From contig SVPJ01000001.1 of NCBI GenBank assembly GCA_015065885.1, positions 1 through 64,000 of the forward strand: DNA of 64,000 nucleotides, read 5' to 3'. The position numbers and the translations under genes are program-made. Below are positions 35,701 to 43,321 of the stretch, piece after piece. Numbering within the stretch: position 1 is the stretch's first letter; each line of letters starts with the position of its first letter. Source of the stretch: Oscillospiraceae bacterium (lineage in GTDB: Bacteria > Bacillota > Clostridia > Oscillospirales > Acutalibacteraceae). The notes below the pieces were generated by a model, which did no database searches, was not told the DNA's origin, and worked only from the letters and a program-made list of their open reading frames with translations.

Positions 35701-37572
35701 CACGTACTCCTCGTAGTTCAGCATCGCGCTTATCTGACCGCCCGCCTGCAATTGGGTGACAGAACGCACCTCAACGGGGAGCGTCGCCGTAAGACCTTCC
35801 TCGGTCGTCACGGTCAGTAGGGTCGTACCCACGTTGTCGAGATACAGGATATCACTGTTTACGTACGCAACCGACTCGTCGGTCGTTTTCCACGTCACCG
35901 ACTGCGGTGCCGCCCCCAACGGCAGGAAGTCCACCGAAAGCGCGATCTCACTCATCTCACTGCCCACGAGATAGGTCGGGCGGATCGACACCGATTCCGC
36001 TTCCACCGTGGGGGTGACGTAGATGGAATACTCCGCTTGCAGGATATCCTCACGGCTTTCAAGGACGATGTAATACGTATATTCGACGTCCAGCCACACG
36101 TTGTAATCGTTAACCGTATCACCGTAAAAAGCGGTCACATATTGGCCGTACTCATTGTAAACGTTAAGTTGTTTTTTTCCTTCTCCGCTGACCATGAAGG
36201 TATACTGACCGTCTTCGGGTACGGTAAGTTTGTAAAGCACACCTTCACGCACCGGCAGTGTACCGCTGACGGAATACCCGTAGTCCATCGTCTCGCCGTC
36301 GGACACGGTGACCACGATGTTGTCGGTAAGACCGCTTTCGCTCGTCGCCGTGAAGGTGACGGTACCGGGTTTGTAAAATTCAGCCAAACCGTCCGATTCG
36401 ATGGTCGCCACCGATTCGTCGCTCGATTCCCACGTGATGCTCTCGGGGATCGCACCGTCGGGGGTCAACCGCGCATGGAACGTGCTGTCGGTGTATTTGT
36501 ACCGCGTGGCGGTATCCCCTTCCAAAATGACAAGTCCGTCCGCCACCGCTTCAAGCGCCAACTTCACGCAATAGGTACCGCGGTTCGCACTGCTGTACGG
36601 CTGGGCTCTGTAGTAGTACGTTTCTCCTGCCGTCAGGTCATACGTCAAGCGGAAGTTGTGGTTGTCGCCGCCGTCGTCGTCACTAGCGAGCGTATCGTAA
36701 TCGCTGTTATACAGACAGCACTCCACGTCAAAATCGTTGTCGTAGGAATAGAAGACGTAACGTCCATCCTCCTCCGGCACGAACTTGAAAAGCTGCTCGC
36801 CGTCGTTCACAGTGCCATCGATCACCCATTCCTCGCCGCACACGAGCGTCTCCGCCACGTACTCGCACACCACCTGCACACAGTACGTACCGCTGCTTGG
36901 GTCGTCGTACGGCCGGGCTCTGTAGTAGTACGTTTCTCCTGCCGTCAGGTCATACGACAAGCGGAAGTTGTGGTTGTAGCCGCCTTCGTCATCACGAGCG
37001 AGCGTATCGTAATCACTGTTATACAGATAGCACTCCACGTCAAAATCGTTGTCGTAGGAATAGAAGACGTAACGTCCATCCTCCTCCGGCACGAACTTGA
37101 AAAGTTGCTCGCCATCGAGCACCCGTTCCTCGCCGCACACGAGCGTCTCCACCACGTACTCGCACACCACCTGCACACAGTACGTACCGCTGCCTGGGTC
37201 GCCGTACGGCTCGGCAACGTAATAGTACGTCTTCCCCGCCGTAAGATCCGACGCCAAGCGAAAGTTTAGGTTATCGCCGCCGTCATCGTTCGACGCGATC
37301 TCTGTCCGCTCACTGTCATACAAGTACGCATATACATCGTAATCGTTGTCGTAGGAGTAGAAAACGTAACGTCCGCTCTCCTCCGGCACGAACACGAAGG
37401 TCTGCTTGCCGCGGTTATCCTCCGCTGCATCGAGCACCCACTCTTCGCCGCAAACCAGCGTGACAGCCTCTGCCGCCTCTTCTTCCGTAAGGGCAAACAC
37501 CGAAAACGGTGTCACCGAAAGAAGCAGCGTCAGCGAGAGTAACCACGCCAACATACGTTTACCCAGTTTCAT
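26722..37572 (-). CDS. Giant secreted protein (3616 aa): signal peptide, three near-identical PPC-like repeats, 13 Big_2 Ig-like modules with PPC-like spacers, 33 Cys-rich repeats, C-terminal type I dockerin
   Basis: MKLGKRMLAWLLSLTLLLSVTPFSVFA; repeated ESVTWESSDESVATV...GTATITATSENGLTDSITVTV; repeated HTYDNACDTxCNVCGxxR; GDVDGNGKIDSTDARLVLQYAVKK...DVDGNGKVDSTDARLILQYAVKK. Confidence 0.93.
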   Translation of the reverse strand: MKLGKRMLAWLLSLTLLLSVTPFSVFALTEEEAAEAVTLVCGEEWVLDAAEDNRGKQTFVFVPEESGRYVFYSYDNDYDVYAYLYDSERTEIASNDDGGDNLNFRLASDLTAGKTYYYVAEPYGDPGSGTYCVQVVCEYVVETLVCGEERVLDGEQLFKFVPEEDGRYVFYSYDNDFDVECYLYNSDYDTLARDDEGGYNHNFRLSYDLTAGETYYYRARPYDDPSSGTYCVQVVCEYVAETLVCGEEWVIDGTVNDGEQLFKFVPEEDGRYVFYSYDNDFDVECCLYNSDYDTLASDDDGGDNHNFRLTYDLTAGETYYYRAQPYSSANRGTYCVKLALEAVADGLVILEGDTATRYKYTDSTFHARLTPDGAIPESITWESSDESVATIESDGLAEFYKPGTVTFTATSESGLTDNIVVTVSDGETMDYGYSVSGTLPVREGVLYKLTVPEDGQYTFMVSGEGKKQLNVYNEYGQYVTAFYGDTVNDYNVWLDVEYTYYIVLESREDILQAEYSIYVTPTVEAESVSIRPTYLVGSEMSEIALSVDFLPLGAAPQSVTWKTTDESVAYVNSDILYLDNVGTTLLTVTTEEGLTATLPVEVRSVTQLQAGGQISAMLNYEEYVVFRVDVEAEGYYNFTSSAEYYHEVQVHDANRESVYYTTDSYNEFGVELQPGTYYVRVTNWDYRTVSGGESFFLEMNIVPYIEDVQIALYNHDDDSYEIITDTLVGKEGDDLTLVKVFSPENAREESFAWESSDESVATVDHWGEVHLYAPGTATITVTSDRGVTDSITVTVEALPEITLEEPVVGTLLYGENGETVTFKFVPEEDGVYAVCESGRWYKHISVADRNGYGTSSSGYDVSCQYPMTAGDTYYIRLYNGSGEDREYSLSVKKVPPAESMNIEGGYDAVQIGTRFTLYTTFSPEDAITESVTWESSDETIATVTSGGYVSFYAAGTVTITATSENGLTATREFTVSPAVELVYGDTVSGETDEYGNVTFLLRATEAGTVRVEGRGDSWAEIRMLDAEGWQLNAFGGSALETEHTFYEAGECIYFRVQSYSEDSRWEFTVTPLVPAESITILGGDVTGFVDENHDVDVEFAPENAITESITWESDNESVATVDEWGCIYFHVPGTATITATSENGLTDSITATVKAPALLEAGVEASGTLAYLQADVYQFTLQEDAWCVFSSSFTSDADEGVQQYLRLEDEDGHSYISHCGWSLSEFRLLEGGKTYTVRVQHDDYGYQETVGNYRLVLDVHTLSALDTLSVGQTAEGSLHYKGVHFYAFTPDADGAYRFTAEYANEYDYDTYIELYDADGYELNNRWGNGSMDIRLTADETYYLIVCCRTEDGETYSATVEYLPPAESLTIEGGDFEGYAGEERALQAVFAPENAVHEYVTWHSSDESVAMFDHGSNWLVLRKEGTAVLTATSQNGLTDSITVTVKEPTPLEAGVQASGTLAYLQSDVYQFTLEEDAWCSIISTSVGEEFDQYLRVNDENGYGYVSWSGWAVYPCVLLEGGKTYTVQVKHDDYSQSELVGNYTMVLKVMPLSELPAIGEGEAETGTLPFGVSDVFAFTPEEDGTYKVEMESANYGWNTAVYDATGHNFNNVWGNGSMQVTLTAGETYYLSVCSTSRDGASYNLNVTRLMPAESLIIYADEIEGFVGERLDFEAHFAPEDCVLERVEWTSSNETVATVNAWGEVHLLSAGTAIITATSESGLAASETVTVKAAPSLSLNTTEYGVVSVGETAAYVFTLPADGGYRFTYGGDYKHVIVRNEWGGELVNSWTGNGSVNMRGVAGENYYVYFSGVNEEEDAAYDITVTALVPATGMTIVGGDCTGYVNTSFHPSVQFAPDNAMAESVTWESSDDTVVAITDWGEAYLVNIGTATITATSENGLTDSITVTVKDYEAMSLDTEYVLNNENGNVETVYAFTPAEDGIYMFYSTGDETDPYAALYDADWNWLGEADDNADHNNFRLQRTMTAGETYYLRVSSYTGRVGTYRIAVKKLQLAETMNVHYNFDAPVEGENCYIEVTFGPEGCARESVTWHSSDENVATIDRWGYLLFVGAGTVTITATSERGLTHQQTFTVKGAIPYLGDAEAQGTIAPNDACSYKWTVPEDGSYRITFGGGYKNNAVRYENGGYYNNCWAENWSVFVELEAGDVYYLYMYNNRPAATDYTLSITRPGVAESITIEQDSPLIGYVGDYAGLNVSFYPEDAMPEALTFTSANESVVRIVDGSMMHFVGAGTTVVTVVSENGLRDEIVVRVKAPVPLVPDTETNGTMEAHDMAVYSFVADTTGDYAFTVDSGFYKYCRVYCADNDNITSESGYGPLALQVHLQAGEIYYLRVQNYEEYGDYSVRVKEADAATELVIDQGDTVQGFVSGSLDLSVTFGPEGAREEEITWTSDDPSVVYVSEWGAISLVGEGTATLTVTSESGLTDSITVTVVQPPALTLNTPVNGTMIGYDVPTYRFVPTKDGQYAFVLQKQAYGELVITDANFEHVNGYGDGGEITVQAYLLTGEVYYIHMYQYNVNAQIEFTLKVTDTVPATSMTINDGDTYADFPGSGHRFDVTFGPENAAREEVTWTSSDPDIADIFEDGYAEFYQSGTVVFTATSASGFTDRITVTVLTMAETAEPLTSNRVEIDVNKGITVFSFTPTESGKYAFTSSPIDGAVDPMIRLLDAEDNELARADDELEDMQFRLEYTLTAGETYYLFLRTYEMQDQADSYLLTVERAQTLTDITIVEGDITGDINDEYQLSVSFAPDGALPEGYVFTSANSLVAVVTDDGWLWLRGAGTTTVTVTSDSGLTDTITVTVNGVVEHVYDNACDTDCNLCGEVREVPHAYSSACDATCDLCGDVRVVAAAHTYDNACDAVCNLCGATRTVEHTYSGACDPLCNVCGAPQANAAAHTYDNACDTECNVCGTVRAIVHAYSGDCDVTCNVCGDEREALAEHTHDNACDTSCNVCGEVRVTEHTYAGDCDTVCDVCGDVRTTATAHTYDNDCDTSCNVCDAVREIVHAYSGDCDTNCNVCGEERDALALHTHDNACDTVCNVCGATRTVEHTYAGDCDTVCDVCGATREALGEHEYEDNADTVCDVCGAERDAVHQYSGVCDTTCNLCGEEREVSAQHTYDNACDTNCNICGAVRVTEHEYTAACDVDCGICGFVRTDAAAHTYDNACDTECNVCAASRATVHTYSSACDTSCNVCGEERAVDEQHTYTNACDTSCNFCGATRTTEHIYDAVCDDICNVCDFVRTDAAAHTYENACDTDCNVCGTYRVTVHTYAAPCDRFCDVCGEEREPLDGHTRENLCTPNCALCGEALEVTHDYSGSCDPSCNVCGAVRDDAAQHTYDNVCDTACNVCGAERAVDHVYTAACDTQCNVCGAERAVQQQHSYSNACDASCNLCGATRTPAAHRYDNACDANCNVCGAPRTPSAHVYDNACDASCNVCGATRTPAAHVYDNACDANCNVCGATRTPAAHVYDNACDASCNVCGATRTPAAHVYDNACDANCNVCGATRTPAAHVYDNDRDADCNVCGAVREVETGMIGDVDGNGKIDSTDARLVLQYAVKKVGASALDVDLADVDGNGKVDSTDARLILQYAVKKINAFPKA
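26929..29106 (-). repeat. 33 tandem Cys-rich repeats inside the CDS: 26 alternating 21/23 aa (132-bp period), then seven 22-aa copies (66-bp period)
   Basis: Counted from the translation: 13x44 + 7x22 = 726 codons = 2178 bp, matching the coordinates. Confidence 0.92.
36560..37470 (-). repeat. Three N-terminal tandem repeats of about 100 aa (PPC-like) with near-identical DNA stretches
   Basis: LVCGEEWV/RVLDG..FKFVPEEDGRYVFYSYDNDFDVECYLYNSDYDTLA..LTAGETYYYRA..P..SGTYCVQVVCEYV repeated. Confidence 0.85.
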
Positions 37573-37619
37573 AGCCTTGTTTCCTCCTTGTTTTAACGGG
37601 TATTAAAACCTATATATAC

Positions 37620-37648
37620 ATATTAACAAACCGTTCACAAATTGTCAA
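37620..37648 (-). promoter_or_regulatory. SigA-type promoter of the giant gene, TTGACA-17-TAATAT
   Basis: -35 37643-37648, -10 37620-37625 on minus strand. Confidence 0.75.
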
Positions 37649-37659
37649 GATGACAGCAC

Positions 37660-37682
37660 GTTAAAGTGCTAAACACTTTAAC
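37660..37682. promoter_or_regulatory. Operator-like perfect inverted repeat GTTAAAGTG-CTAAA-CACTTTAAC upstream of the giant gene promoter
   Basis: 9-bp perfect arms, 5-bp spacer, about 11 bp upstream of the -35. Confidence 0.6.
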
Positions 37683-37719
37683 CAAAAAATCGTTTGAAAC
37701 TTCGGCTATTTTCACAACA

Positions 37720-37751
37720 AAAAACCGCTGTTCCGAAGAACAGCGGTTTTT
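37720..37751 (-). terminator. Terminator of rpsF-ssb-rpsR operon
   Basis: aaaaaccgctgttc-cgaa-gaacagcggttttt. Confidence 0.9.
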
Positions 37752-37762
37752 CAATCGTATTA

Positions 37763-38020
37763 TCAGTCCGCAACGAACGGCAGCAACGCGATCTGACGCG
37801 CACGCTTGATAGCGGTGGTCAGGTCACGCTGGTGGCGGGCGCAGGTACCGGTCACACGGCGGGGCAGGATCTTCGCGCGCTCCGACATAAAGCGGCGCAG
37901 ACGAGCCACGTCCTTGTAATCGATGAACTCCACCTTGTCCACACAGAAGCTGCAAACCTTGCGGCGGCCCTTACGAACAGGGCGTGCAGAGCGCTCGGCT
38001 CCTTCGGTTCTTTCAGCCAT
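37763..38020 (-). CDS. rpsR: 30S ribosomal protein S18
   Basis: [62 protein letters not shown]. Confidence 0.97.
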   Translation of the reverse strand: MAERTEGAERSARPVRKGRRKVCSFCVDKVEFIDYKDVARLRRFMSERAKILPRRVTGTCARHQRDLTTAIKRARQIALLPFVAD

Positions 38021-38056
38021 GACAATTCTCCTTTACAAAATCACTCCGTGCCGTGA

Positions 38057-38527
38057 TCAGAACGGCAGGTCTTCGTCGGCCACGATCTCCTCAAAGTCGC
38101 CGGCGGCGGCAGTGGAGAAAGCGGGGCGCGACTCATTGTAGGCGGGCTGTTGCGGAGCACCGAAACTGGGTGCGCCGTAACCCGCGTTGTACCCCGTGTT
38201 GCCGCCCGACTTCGCTTCACAGAAGAAAGCGTTATCGACGACGACTTCGTACGCGGTGCGCTTGTTACCTTCCTTATCGGTATACTGACGGGACTGCAAC
38301 GAGCCTTGCACGGCAATGCGCTGTCCCTTGTGGAAATACCGACTGATGAACTCCGCGGTCTGACGCCAGGCAACCAGATTGATGAAGTCCGCCTGACGCT
38401 GTTCCTGGCCCTTCGGCTGGAACGCGCGGTCCACCGCGATGGTGAAGGACAATACGGGGATCTGCGACTGCGTCTGGCGCAGTTCGGGGTCAGCGGTCAG
38501 TCGACCGAGCAAACAAACAGAATTCAT
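38057..38527 (-). CDS. ssb: Single-stranded DNA-binding protein
   Basis: MNSVCLLGRLTADPELRQTQSQIPVLSFTIAVDRAF; acidic tip DEDLPF. Confidence 0.96.
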   Translation of the reverse strand: MNSVCLLGRLTADPELRQTQSQIPVLSFTIAVDRAFQPKGQEQRQADFINLVAWRQTAEFISRYFHKGQRIAVQGSLQSRQYTDKEGNKRTAYEVVVDNAFFCEAKSGGNTGYNAGYGAPSFGAPQQPAYNESRPAFSTAAAGDFEEIVADEDLPF

Positions 38528-38545
38528 TTGCCAATCCCTCCTAAA

Positions 38546-38842
38546 TTAGTTCTCCTTGCGGATGGTCATAGAACGAAGCACACCGTCAGTGATCTTGCTG
38601 ACGCGCTCCAGCTCTGCCGGGAATTCGGGGCCGCTGACGAAGTTGTAGAGAACGTAGAAGCCCTCTTCCTCGTCATTGATGAGATAAGCCAAGCGACGCT
38701 TGCCCCACTCATCCACCTCGCCGAGTTCCGCGTTCTGCGCGATCAAGTTCTGAAACTTCTCCTTGATCGCCGCAATGCCATCTTCGCCCAACGTCATGGA
38801 ATACACGAAGACAGCCTCGTACGATGCTTTAACTGTAGGCAT
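38546..38842 (-). CDS. rpsF: 30S ribosomal protein S6
   Basis: [61 protein letters not shown]. Confidence 0.95.
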   Translation of the reverse strand: MPTVKASYEAVFVYSMTLGEDGIAAIKEKFQNLIAQNAELGEVDEWGKRRLAYLINDEEEGFYVLYNFVSGPEFPAELERVSKITDGVLRSMTIRKEN

Positions 38843-38844
38843 TT

Positions 38845-38925
38845 CGGTTACACCTCCTCACGGTCAAATGGCTTCGGTTTTCCCGAAGCAAGGAAGCGTC
38901 TCTGTTGCAGAGCCGCTGCGGCGTG
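38845..38925 (-). promoter_or_regulatory. Possible S6:S18 autoregulatory leader of rpsF mRNA
   Basis: Hairpins GCTTCGG-GAAAA-CCGAAGC (38871-38889) and CTCTG-CAA-CAGAG (38900-38912) in the 5'UTR; not tested against a covariance model. Confidence 0.35.
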
Positions 38926-39065
38926 TTGAAAATATTACACAGCCACCGATAGAGTATATCACCCTTGCCGCATTTTGTCAAGCACTACTTTTTTTATTTT
39001 CTTCTTTTCTTTTTATGCACTTTGTGGTACACTATAGTCAGAAATGGTTAAGGAGTGTTGCCCTT

Positions 39066-39746
39066 ATGGATATGTCTGCCATTCTTGCCCACGTTGACCA
39101 CACGTTGCTCACCCCCACCGCCACGTGGGAGGAGATCCGCGCCGTGTGCGATGACGGTATGCGTTTCGCCACCGCCTCGGTGTGCATTCCCGCCGCCCAT
39201 GTCGCGCAAGCGAAGGCGTACGTCGGCGACCGCCTTGCCATCTGCACTGTCATCGGCTTCCCGAACGGGTACACCACCACCGCTGCAAAATGCTTCGAAG
39301 CCGCCGATGCGGTACAAAACGGTGCGGACGAGGTGGATATGGTCATCAATCTCGGTTGGGTAAAAGACGGCAAATTGGAGGATATTCAAAACGAGATCGC
39401 GGCGGTGAAGGCCGCCTGCGGCGACAAGATCCTCAAGGTCATCATCGAAACGTGTCTGCTCACCGAAGACGAAAAGATCGCGCTGTGCGGCGTAGTGTCC
39501 CGCGCAGGTGCGGATTACATCAAAACGTCAACCGGTTTTTCCACCGGCGGGGCGACGGCGGCGGATATTGCGCTGTTTGCCGCTCACGTCGCACCGCACG
39601 TGAAGATCAAAGCCGCAGGCGGCATTGCCACCGTGGCGGATGCCGAAGAGTTCCTGTCGCTCGGTGCCGACCGTCTCGGCACCAGCCGTTTGGTAAAACT
39701 TGCGAAAGAGGGAAAGGAGAACGACCATGGCAACACCGCATATTAA
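39066..39746 (+). CDS. deoC: Deoxyribose-phosphate aldolase
   Basis: [52 protein letters not shown]. Confidence 0.95.
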   Translation: MDMSAILAHVDHTLLTPTATWEEIRAVCDDGMRFATASVCIPAAHVAQAKAYVGDRLAICTVIGFPNGYTTTAAKCFEAADAVQNGADEVDMVINLGWVKDGKLEDIQNEIAAVKAACGDKILKVIIETCLLTEDEKIALCGVVSRAGADYIKTSTGFSTGGATAADIALFAAHVAPHVKIKAAGGIATVADAEEFLSLGADRLGTSRLVKLAKEGKENDHGNTAY

Positions 39747-40440
39747 CGCCACTCCCGCCGATTTTGCCCGCACCGTGCTGATGCCGGGCGACCCGCTGCG
39801 CGCCAAATTCATTGCCGAGACCTTTTTGACCGATGCCGTACTCGTCAACAACGTGCGCGGCATCCAAGGGTACACGGGGTGCTACGACGGCACCCGCGTG
39901 TCGGTGATGGCGAGCGGTATGGGTATGCCGTCGATGGGCATCTACTCGTACGAACTGTTTAACTTTTTTGACGTGGAAAATATTCTGCGTATCGGCTCGG
40001 CAGGGGCTATCCACCCCGACTTAAAGGTGCGGGATATCGTACTCGGGCAAGGTGCCTGCACCAATTCAAACTACGCCGCACAGTACGGCTTGAACGGCAC
40101 CTTCGCCCCGCTCGCAAGTTATCGCTTGCTGCGCACCGCGGCGGATATTGCCGACGGGATGGGATTGCGGTACACCGTGGGCAACCTGCTGTCTTCCGAC
40201 ACCTTCTATGCGGACGACAACGCCACCCCCGCATGGGGTAAACTGGGCGTGCTCGCGGTGGAGATGGAGGCGGCGGCTCTCTATATGAACGCCGCCCGCG
40301 CAGGTAAAAACGCCCTTGCCATCTGTACGGTGTCCGACCATATTCTCACGGGTGAGGCCACTACCGCCGAAGAGCGACAGACCTCCTTCACCGAAATGAT
40401 GGAACTGGCACTCAAAACCGCCGTTGCTATGGAGAAATGA
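39727..40440 (+). CDS. deoD: Purine nucleoside phosphorylase DeoD-type
   Basis: [57 protein letters not shown]. Confidence 0.96.
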   Translation: MATPHINATPADFARTVLMPGDPLRAKFIAETFLTDAVLVNNVRGIQGYTGCYDGTRVSVMASGMGMPSMGIYSYELFNFFDVENILRIGSAGAIHPDLKVRDIVLGQGACTNSNYAAQYGLNGTFAPLASYRLLRTAADIADGMGLRYTVGNLLSSDTFYADDNATPAWGKLGVLAVEMEAAALYMNAARAGKNALAICTVSDHILTGEATTAEERQTSFTEMMELALKTAVAMEK

Positions 40441-40441
40441 T

Positions 40442-41608
40442 ATGAAACGTGCGTTTATTATCGTACTCGATTCCTTCGGTATCGGCGAAGCGCCCGATGC
40501 CGCCCGCTTCGGCGACAAAGACTGCAACACCCTCGCCCGTATCGCCGCTTCTCCCGCCTTTCGGGCGAACACCTTGTGTGCGTTGGGACTCGGCAACATC
40601 GACGGGGTGACCTGCCTGCCGAAAGCCGCCGCCCCGCGTGCCGCCGTGGCACGTCTGCAAGAGCGCAGTGCGGGCAAAGACACCACCATCGGGCATTGGG
40701 AACTCGCAGGTCTCGTGTCCGAAACGCCGCTTCCCACCTATCCCGACGGGTTCCCCGCCGAGGTGTTGGACGCGTTTTCCAAAGCCACGAGACGCGGCGT
40801 TTTGTGCAACCGTCCCTATTCGGGCACGGCGGTGATCCGCGACTTTGGCGAAGAGCATCTCAAAACGGGTGCGTTGATCGTATACACCTCCGCCGACAGC
40901 GTGTTTCAAATTGCGGCTCACGAGGATATCGTGCCGCCCGCTGGACTGTATGAATATTGCCGCGCGGCACGCCGCATCCTGCAAGGTAAACACGGCGTTG
41001 GACGGGTGATCGCCCGCCCGTTCACCGGCACGGCACCCGATTTCACCCGCACCGCCAACCGTCGCGATTTCTCGCTGGCACCGCCCCGCACGACCCTGTG
41101 CGACGCGGTGTCTGCCGCCGGGCAAACGGTGCATTCCGTAGGCAAGATCTACGACATCTTCAACGGGCGCGGCATTCGCGAATCGGTGCTGACCCATTCG
41201 AACGAGGAAGGTATGGCGGCAACCCTGACCATTCAGGAACAGCCCTTCACGGGGTTGTGCTTCGTGAATCTGGTGGATTTTGATATGCTGTACGGGCATC
41301 GGCAGGACGTGGACGGCTACGCCGCCGCTCTTGCCGCGTTTGACACGTGGTTACCGCAGTTTTTGGAGAAAATGCAACCGAACGACGTGCTGTTCATCAC
41401 CGCCGACCACGGCTGTGACCCCGGCGACAGCCACACCGACCACACGCGGGAATACGTGCCCCTGCTGGCGGTGGGCGACCTCGTGCCTCCCAAAAATCTC
41501 GGCACGCGCGCGACCTTTGCCGATCTTGCGGCAACCGTAGCGGAATTTTTGGGGGTGCCCTTCGCCTCGGACGGCACAAGTTTTTGGAAGGAGTTGACCG
41601 AGGGATGA
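40442..41608 (+). CDS. deoB: Phosphopentomutase
   Basis: MKRAFIIVLDSFGIGEAPDAARFGDKDCNTL; KDTTIGHWELAGL; FITADHGCDPGDSHTDHTREYVPLL. Confidence 0.96.
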   Translation: MKRAFIIVLDSFGIGEAPDAARFGDKDCNTLARIAASPAFRANTLCALGLGNIDGVTCLPKAAAPRAAVARLQERSAGKDTTIGHWELAGLVSETPLPTYPDGFPAEVLDAFSKATRRGVLCNRPYSGTAVIRDFGEEHLKTGALIVYTSADSVFQIAAHEDIVPPAGLYEYCRAARRILQGKHGVGRVIARPFTGTAPDFTRTANRRDFSLAPPRTTLCDAVSAAGQTVHSVGKIYDIFNGRGIRESVLTHSNEEGMAATLTIQEQPFTGLCFVNLVDFDMLYGHRQDVDGYAAALAAFDTWLPQFLEKMQPNDVLFITADHGCDPGDSHTDHTREYVPLLAVGDLVPPKNLGTRATFADLAATVAEFLGVPFASDGTSFWKELTEG

Positions 41609-42012
41609 CCGAACAACAACTGGTGCAAGCGGCGGTCGCCGCGATGCAGCGCGCCTACGCCCCCTATTCCGGCTTTTTCGTAGGTGCGGCACTGCTTGCC
41701 GCCGACGGGCGGGTGTTCACGGGCTGCAACATCGAAAACGCCTCTTTCACCCCCACGGTGTGTGCCGAGCGCACCGCCGTGTTCAAAGCGGTGAGTGAAG
41801 GCGTGCGTGACTTCAAAATGCTTGCGATCGCGGGTGGTAAAAGCGGAAAACTTACGGGTGTCTGCCCGCCGTGCGGCGTGTGCCGTCAGGTGCTTTCCGA
41901 GTTTTGCCCGCCCGACTTCCCCGTTTTGCTGGCGGAAACACCCGACCGTTTCCGCCGCGTGACCCTCGGTGAATTGCTGCCTTACTCTTTTTCATTGGAG
42001 AATACGCCATGA
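41605..42012 (+). CDS. cdd: Cytidine deaminase
   Basis: AYAPYSGFFVGAALLAADGRVFTGCNIENASFTPTVCAERTA; CPPCGVCRQVLSEF. Confidence 0.95.
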   Translation: MTEQQLVQAAVAAMQRAYAPYSGFFVGAALLAADGRVFTGCNIENASFTPTVCAERTAVFKAVSEGVRDFKMLAIAGGKSGKLTGVCPPCGVCRQVLSEFCPPDFPVLLAETPDRFRRVTLGELLPYSFSLENTP

Positions 42013-43310
42013 CGATGTACGATATCTTGACCAAGAAAAAACACGGCGAGGAATTGCGTGCCGAAGAGATACGCTTTTTCGTGGAAGGCTATACCGCAGA
42101 GCGTATTCCCGACTATCAGGCTTCCGCCCTTATGATGGCGATCTGCTTAAACGGCATGACCGCCGAGGAAACCGCCGCCCTGACCGACGCGATGGCGCAT
42201 TCGGGCGACACGGTGGATCTGTCCCGTTTCGGCACCCTTTCGGCGGACAAGCACAGCACCGGCGGCGTGGGTGATAAGACCTCCCTCATCGTTGCCCCCA
42301 TCGTGGCGGCGCTCGGCGGAAAAGTCACCAAAATGTCGGGGCGCGGGCTGGGACACACCGGCGGCACGGTGGACAAACTCGAATCCATTCCCGGCTTTCG
42401 CACCACCCTTTCCCCTGCGGAATTTTTAGAGCAGGTGGAAACGGTGGGTATGGCGGTCATCGGGCAAAGCGGTGACCTCGCCCCCGCCGACAAAAAGTTA
42501 TACGCCCTGCGGGACGTCACCGCCACGGTGGACAGCATTCCGCTCATCGCCTCCAGTATCATGAGTAAAAAACTGGCCGCAGGCTCCCAAAATATCGTAC
42601 TCGACGTAAAAGTGGGCAGCGGCGCGTTTATGAAAACGCCCGAAGACGCCGTAAAATTGGCGGAAGAGATGGTGCGTATCGGAAACATGTGCGGACGGCG
42701 CACAGCGGCGCTCATCACCGATATGAACGCTCCGCTCGGCGCGGCGGTGGGCAACGCCGTGGAGTTGCAGGAAGCCGTCGGCGTTCTGCGCGGCGAGGTG
42801 CAGGGCGACTTGCGCGACGTGTGCGTCGCACTTGCCACGCAAATGCTTATCCTCATTTTCGGATGGGAAGAGACCGAAGCCGAAGCACGGGTGAACGCCG
42901 TGTTGCAAGACGGCACTGCACTTGCCAAAATGCGGGAATGGGTGGTCGCCCAAGGCGGTGACGGCGGGTATATCGATGATCCCACGCGGTTTCACCGTTC
43001 CGCCCACACCTTCACCGTCCTCTCACCCACCGACGGCTATATTGCTGCGATGGATACCGAAGCCATCGGACGTGTTGCGGTGCTTCTCGGTGCCGGTCGC
43101 GAGAACAAAGAGGATACTATCGACCACGGCGCGGGCATTTTGCTCTGCAAAAAAAGCGGCGATGCCGTGCGAAAAGGTGACCCCTTGTGCGTTTTATACA
43201 CCGAACGTGAATACGTCCTACCCGAAGCATCGTCGAACTACGTAAAGGCGTTATCCTTTACATTCGAACGACCTGCCGCTCATCCGCTCATTTATCAAAC
43301 CTTACGTTAG
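42009..43310 (+). CDS. pdp: Pyrimidine-nucleoside phosphorylase
   Basis: DILTKKKHGEELRAEEIRFFVEGYT; DKHSTGGVGDKTSLIVAPIVAALGGKVTKMSGRGLGHTGGTVDKLE. Confidence 0.95.
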   Translation: MTMYDILTKKKHGEELRAEEIRFFVEGYTAERIPDYQASALMMAICLNGMTAEETAALTDAMAHSGDTVDLSRFGTLSADKHSTGGVGDKTSLIVAPIVAALGGKVTKMSGRGLGHTGGTVDKLESIPGFRTTLSPAEFLEQVETVGMAVIGQSGDLAPADKKLYALRDVTATVDSIPLIASSIMSKKLAAGSQNIVLDVKVGSGAFMKTPEDAVKLAEEMVRIGNMCGRRTAALITDMNAPLGAAVGNAVELQEAVGVLRGEVQGDLRDVCVALATQMLILIFGWEETEAEARVNAVLQDGTALAKMREWVVAQGGDGGYIDDPTRFHRSAHTFTVLSPTDGYIAAMDTEAIGRVAVLLGAGRENKEDTIDHGAGILLCKKSGDAVRKGDPLCVLYTEREYVLPEASSNYVKALSFTFERPAAHPLIYQTLR

Positions 43311-43321
43311 GGGTCGTTAGT

